A DNA stretch of 37,483 nucleotides from Verrucomicrobiota bacterium. Lineage in GTDB: Bacteria; Verrucomicrobiota; Verrucomicrobiia; Chthoniobacterales; JAFAMB01. Location: positions 1-37,483 of the forward strand of contig JAFAIO010000315.1 of the NCBI GenBank assembly GCA_019236675.1, read 5' to 3'. Made by a program: the position numbers and the translations under genes. Within the stretch, counting starts at the first letter, position 1; each line of letters begins with the position of its first letter. Below are positions 35,277-37,483 of this stretch, in pieces. The notes below the pieces were generated by a model. That model did no database searches. It was not told the DNA's origin and saw only the letters and a list, made by a program, of their open reading frames with translations.

Positions 35277-37483
35277 TCAGCCTCTGACTATCATCCTGAC
35301 TATTCTATTATGGTTTCCCTTTTCTACGTACACGGATACCAGCAAGCGTTCCTTGCACGAGAGTAAGGCAATCTCGCCGATCGCTCTTTCGCAGCTCTTA
35401 AAGGAATGCCTGGCGCAACAGCTCGCCAGAACAAAACCTTCAAAATCGGCGAAGCAATCGTAGATCACTTCACACACTTTGCCGGTGTATTCTTCATATT
35501 CAGTTTGCGGTTTTATTTTAATCGGGATGCCTGTCTGAGAGGGCATAATACCGGCAGCGTAACCACCCGCGCCGTCAACTCGCGCTGAAAGATACGCGAT
35601 ATATTTTTTCACAACTGGGTACCACCTGTATTCGGGCGTCATGTTATCGAGCCGCCATTTCATGATAGCCAGAGTGTTTTCATCAGAGGGAAGCATCGCC
35701 TCCTCTGTTGTGACCGGGATAGTGACCTGGAAGGCACCGGTCACATAACGCCATTTGGCATATTTGCCGTTTGTGGAATATGCCACCGTATTAATCTCGT
35801 CCCTTATGGGTATCGTCCCCGTGGTTAGCCGGCGAACGGTGATTCTAAACAGTTGTCCCCTGGTGATCCCCCTTGGTAAATCGACCGTCAAAAGGCCTGC
35901 AAATTGTTTGCCTGCCGCGGACGGTATAGGAATATACGTTACTCCATTTACCACCTTGCAAGTAATAGTATTTGTCTCGGAGGCCGTGAGCAGATGCGTC
36001 CCATATATCTCTGCTGCCAGTTGCACCACGTCGGCGGCTTTTACCTGGGGCCAGTAAATATGAGCGACACTGCCGGGAGGCGTATTCCCCCAATCGATCA
36101 TCAACTCATCGGGATTGTTGACCAGGCTGCCGTTGGTATCGCGGAAAGGTGGACTCGGACGCGTGTCAAATGCTTGCGGAATTCGGTGAGTCGATGCCGG
36201 CCCCGGGTTGCCTGACGATGTAATCTGGAGATTGCGCTGCGCCAACTTATCCGAATTGCCCGGGTATGTGGTAACAGAGCTTGAATAGTTAATCGGGGCT
36301 CCGTCGTAAGCGATCTGAGCCACCAAACAGTGGTGTGTGCCCGGATACAAACTATTATTATTGGAGTCATACACGTCAAGATAACAACCGTAGTAGGCCC
36401 ATACGCTATCCCGACCGGATATAACTGGGACTTCGATAGTTTGTATATTGTTGTTGATATTCGGGTTAGTAAAAGTTGGATTATAATCGTTGGTACCATT
36501 ATCCGTAGCAAAAAACGGAACTGTCTGGATGCCAGCCCCAGTGGGATCCGGTGGCAGGCTGGCCGACGAGGGTAAGGGATTAGTCGGCAAAGCCGGGTAC
36601 CCGGGATTGCTCGGGTAAGTGGTGTAGGGCTGGAAGTCAGTATCAAACGATGGAGCGACCCAGAGCCTAAAAAATACCCTTACATTAGTCGCTTCTCCCG
36701 CTGAGCCCTGCTGATCGCTTCTCAGGCGCACTCTGGCTATGGCAAAATTGTAATTCTTTTCGTTGCCATTCAACGGAGTTACCGATGTTTCCCCAGTCTC
36801 GTATCCTGCCTGGTCCGGTAAGCCGTTTAACGGATCGGAGGAGCTGCTCAGGACGGGGGTTGTATAGGCACTGGAATCGTTTAGATAACCGAGAAACGCT
36901 TGAAGGTATTCGTGTGCGGTTTGACTGGCTGAAAACGTAGGAGCATTAGTGTCATTAGGCAATCCTGACGCTCCCTGGGTAATAGTAAACACCCGCAAAT
37001 CTTGGCTTAAATAAGAAACCGCATCGTTATTAGCAGGGTCGATATTTGAGAAGTAAGGGTCAGCGCCGGACACCAATTCAAAATCAACCGTATCCTGTGA
37101 GTGAACACCGGGTACAGTTACACCGCCAATAGTAAAAGTCGTGTTCAGCGGGTACTCCTGATTACCACTCGAGGGAAACGCCGACGTATCCGTAAAAATG
37201 ATATCAAAAGAGTATCTGATCCTTTGTACGAGGGACGGGTTATTCGGGTCTTCGTAGACCGGAAACGGCTGAGCCGGAGTAGGTCCACCGGGCATCTGTG
37301 GCGAAGGCGCTACCTTAATCCCGGTCAGACCCAAAAACGACCCTGATACCGTGGGTATGCCTACGCCAAAGGATTTAAAGGTATTTATGCTGAAGCCGTC
37401 GAGCGCAAGCCAGAAGGCGTTGGAAAATACCCCGCCGTTGGTATTGATTGCGTCCGTCACTTCGTCTACACCGAAGGTATTTT
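35277..37483 (-). CDS. Large hypothetical protein, truncated at window edge
   Basis: Frame stays open past 37460 (NTFGVDEVTDAINTNGG...); Asn/Thr/Pro/Ser-rich; C-terminal GKVCEVIYDCFADFEGFVLASC segment. Confidence 0.75.
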   Translation of the reverse strand, partial: NTFGVDEVTDAINTNGGVFSNAFWLALDGFSINTFKSFGVGIPTVSGSFLGLTGIKVAPSPQMPGGPTPAQPFPVYEDPNNPSLVQRIRYSFDIIFTDTSAFPSSGNQEYPLNTTFTIGGVTVPGVHSQDTVDFELVSGADPYFSNIDPANNDAVSYLSQDLRVFTITQGASGLPNDTNAPTFSASQTAHEYLQAFLGYLNDSSAYTTPVLSSSSDPLNGLPDQAGYETGETSVTPLNGNEKNYNFAIARVRLRSDQQGSAGEATNVRVFFRLWVAPSFDTDFQPYTTYPSNPGYPALPTNPLPSSASLPPDPTGAGIQTVPFFATDNGTNDYNPTFTNPNINNNIQTIEVPVISGRDSVWAYYGCYLDVYDSNNNSLYPGTHHCLVAQIAYDGAPINYSSSVTTYPGNSDKLAQRNLQITSSGNPGPASTHRIPQAFDTRPSPPFRDTNGSLVNNPDELMIDWGNTPPGSVAHIYWPQVKAADVVQLAAEIYGTHLLTASETNTITCKVVNGVTYIPIPSAAGKQFAGLLTVDLPRGITRGQLFRITVRRLTTGTIPIRDEINTVAYSTNGKYAKWRYVTGAFQVTIPVTTEEAMLPSDENTLAIMKWRLDNMTPEYRWYPVVKKYIAYLSARVDGAGGYAAGIMPSQTGIPIKIKPQTEYEEYTGKVCEVIYDCFADFEGFVLASCCARHSFKSCERAIGEIALLSCKERLLVSVYVEKGNHNRIVRMIVRG

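Noticed and set aside
36101-36646. 181-aa minus-strand ORF
   Set aside because: Shifted frame of the large protein; Ile/Thr/Arg-biased composition typical of an out-of-frame reading.
1-37483. tRNA, rRNA, prophage or transposase genes
   Set aside because: None recognised in the ORF track or the intergenic sequence by eye; a tRNAscan/Infernal run would be decisive.

Overview
The window is a 37.5 kb chromosomal segment, probably from a soil-type Verrucomicrobiota-like bacterium (lineage is inference only). Coding content is mostly housekeeping or metabolic: a TPR protein, UvrA, an NtrC-type response regulator, a SAM methyltransferase, an RsbW-like/RsbU-like pair, MoeA, NadA, a HI0933/BaiN-type flavoprotein, Bcp peroxiredoxin, a DUF697-like protein with a degenerate P-loop, an RsmA-NUDIX fusion, several GNATs, an ABM monooxygenase, an Fe-ADH, a clan GH-A-like hydrolase, a CysJ-like flavoprotein reductase, a HExxH protein, a secreted MTA/SAH-nucleosidase-like protein, an APC permease, a GYGD ion channel, a SnoaL-like protein and a truncated large low-complexity protein. 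No rRNA, tRNA, CRISPR array or transposase was recognised. The most unusual content is between the genes. Many intergenic gaps hold nested inverted-repeat ('Russian doll') elements. Their arms are often short words of 7, 8 or 9 bp repeated in register (AGGAGCT, ACTGCTT, TCTCACN, NRAACGC, ACTCCGAN, GTCCCATNN, GAGGACGA). Several families recur at multiple loci. Some supply or abut stop codons of flanking genes, three of four convergent gene junctions are filled by them, and one motif (CTTTGTGTCTTTGTGGTGAA) lies just upstream of start codons. This multi-family palindromic repeat system is the main candidate for an under-described biological system.
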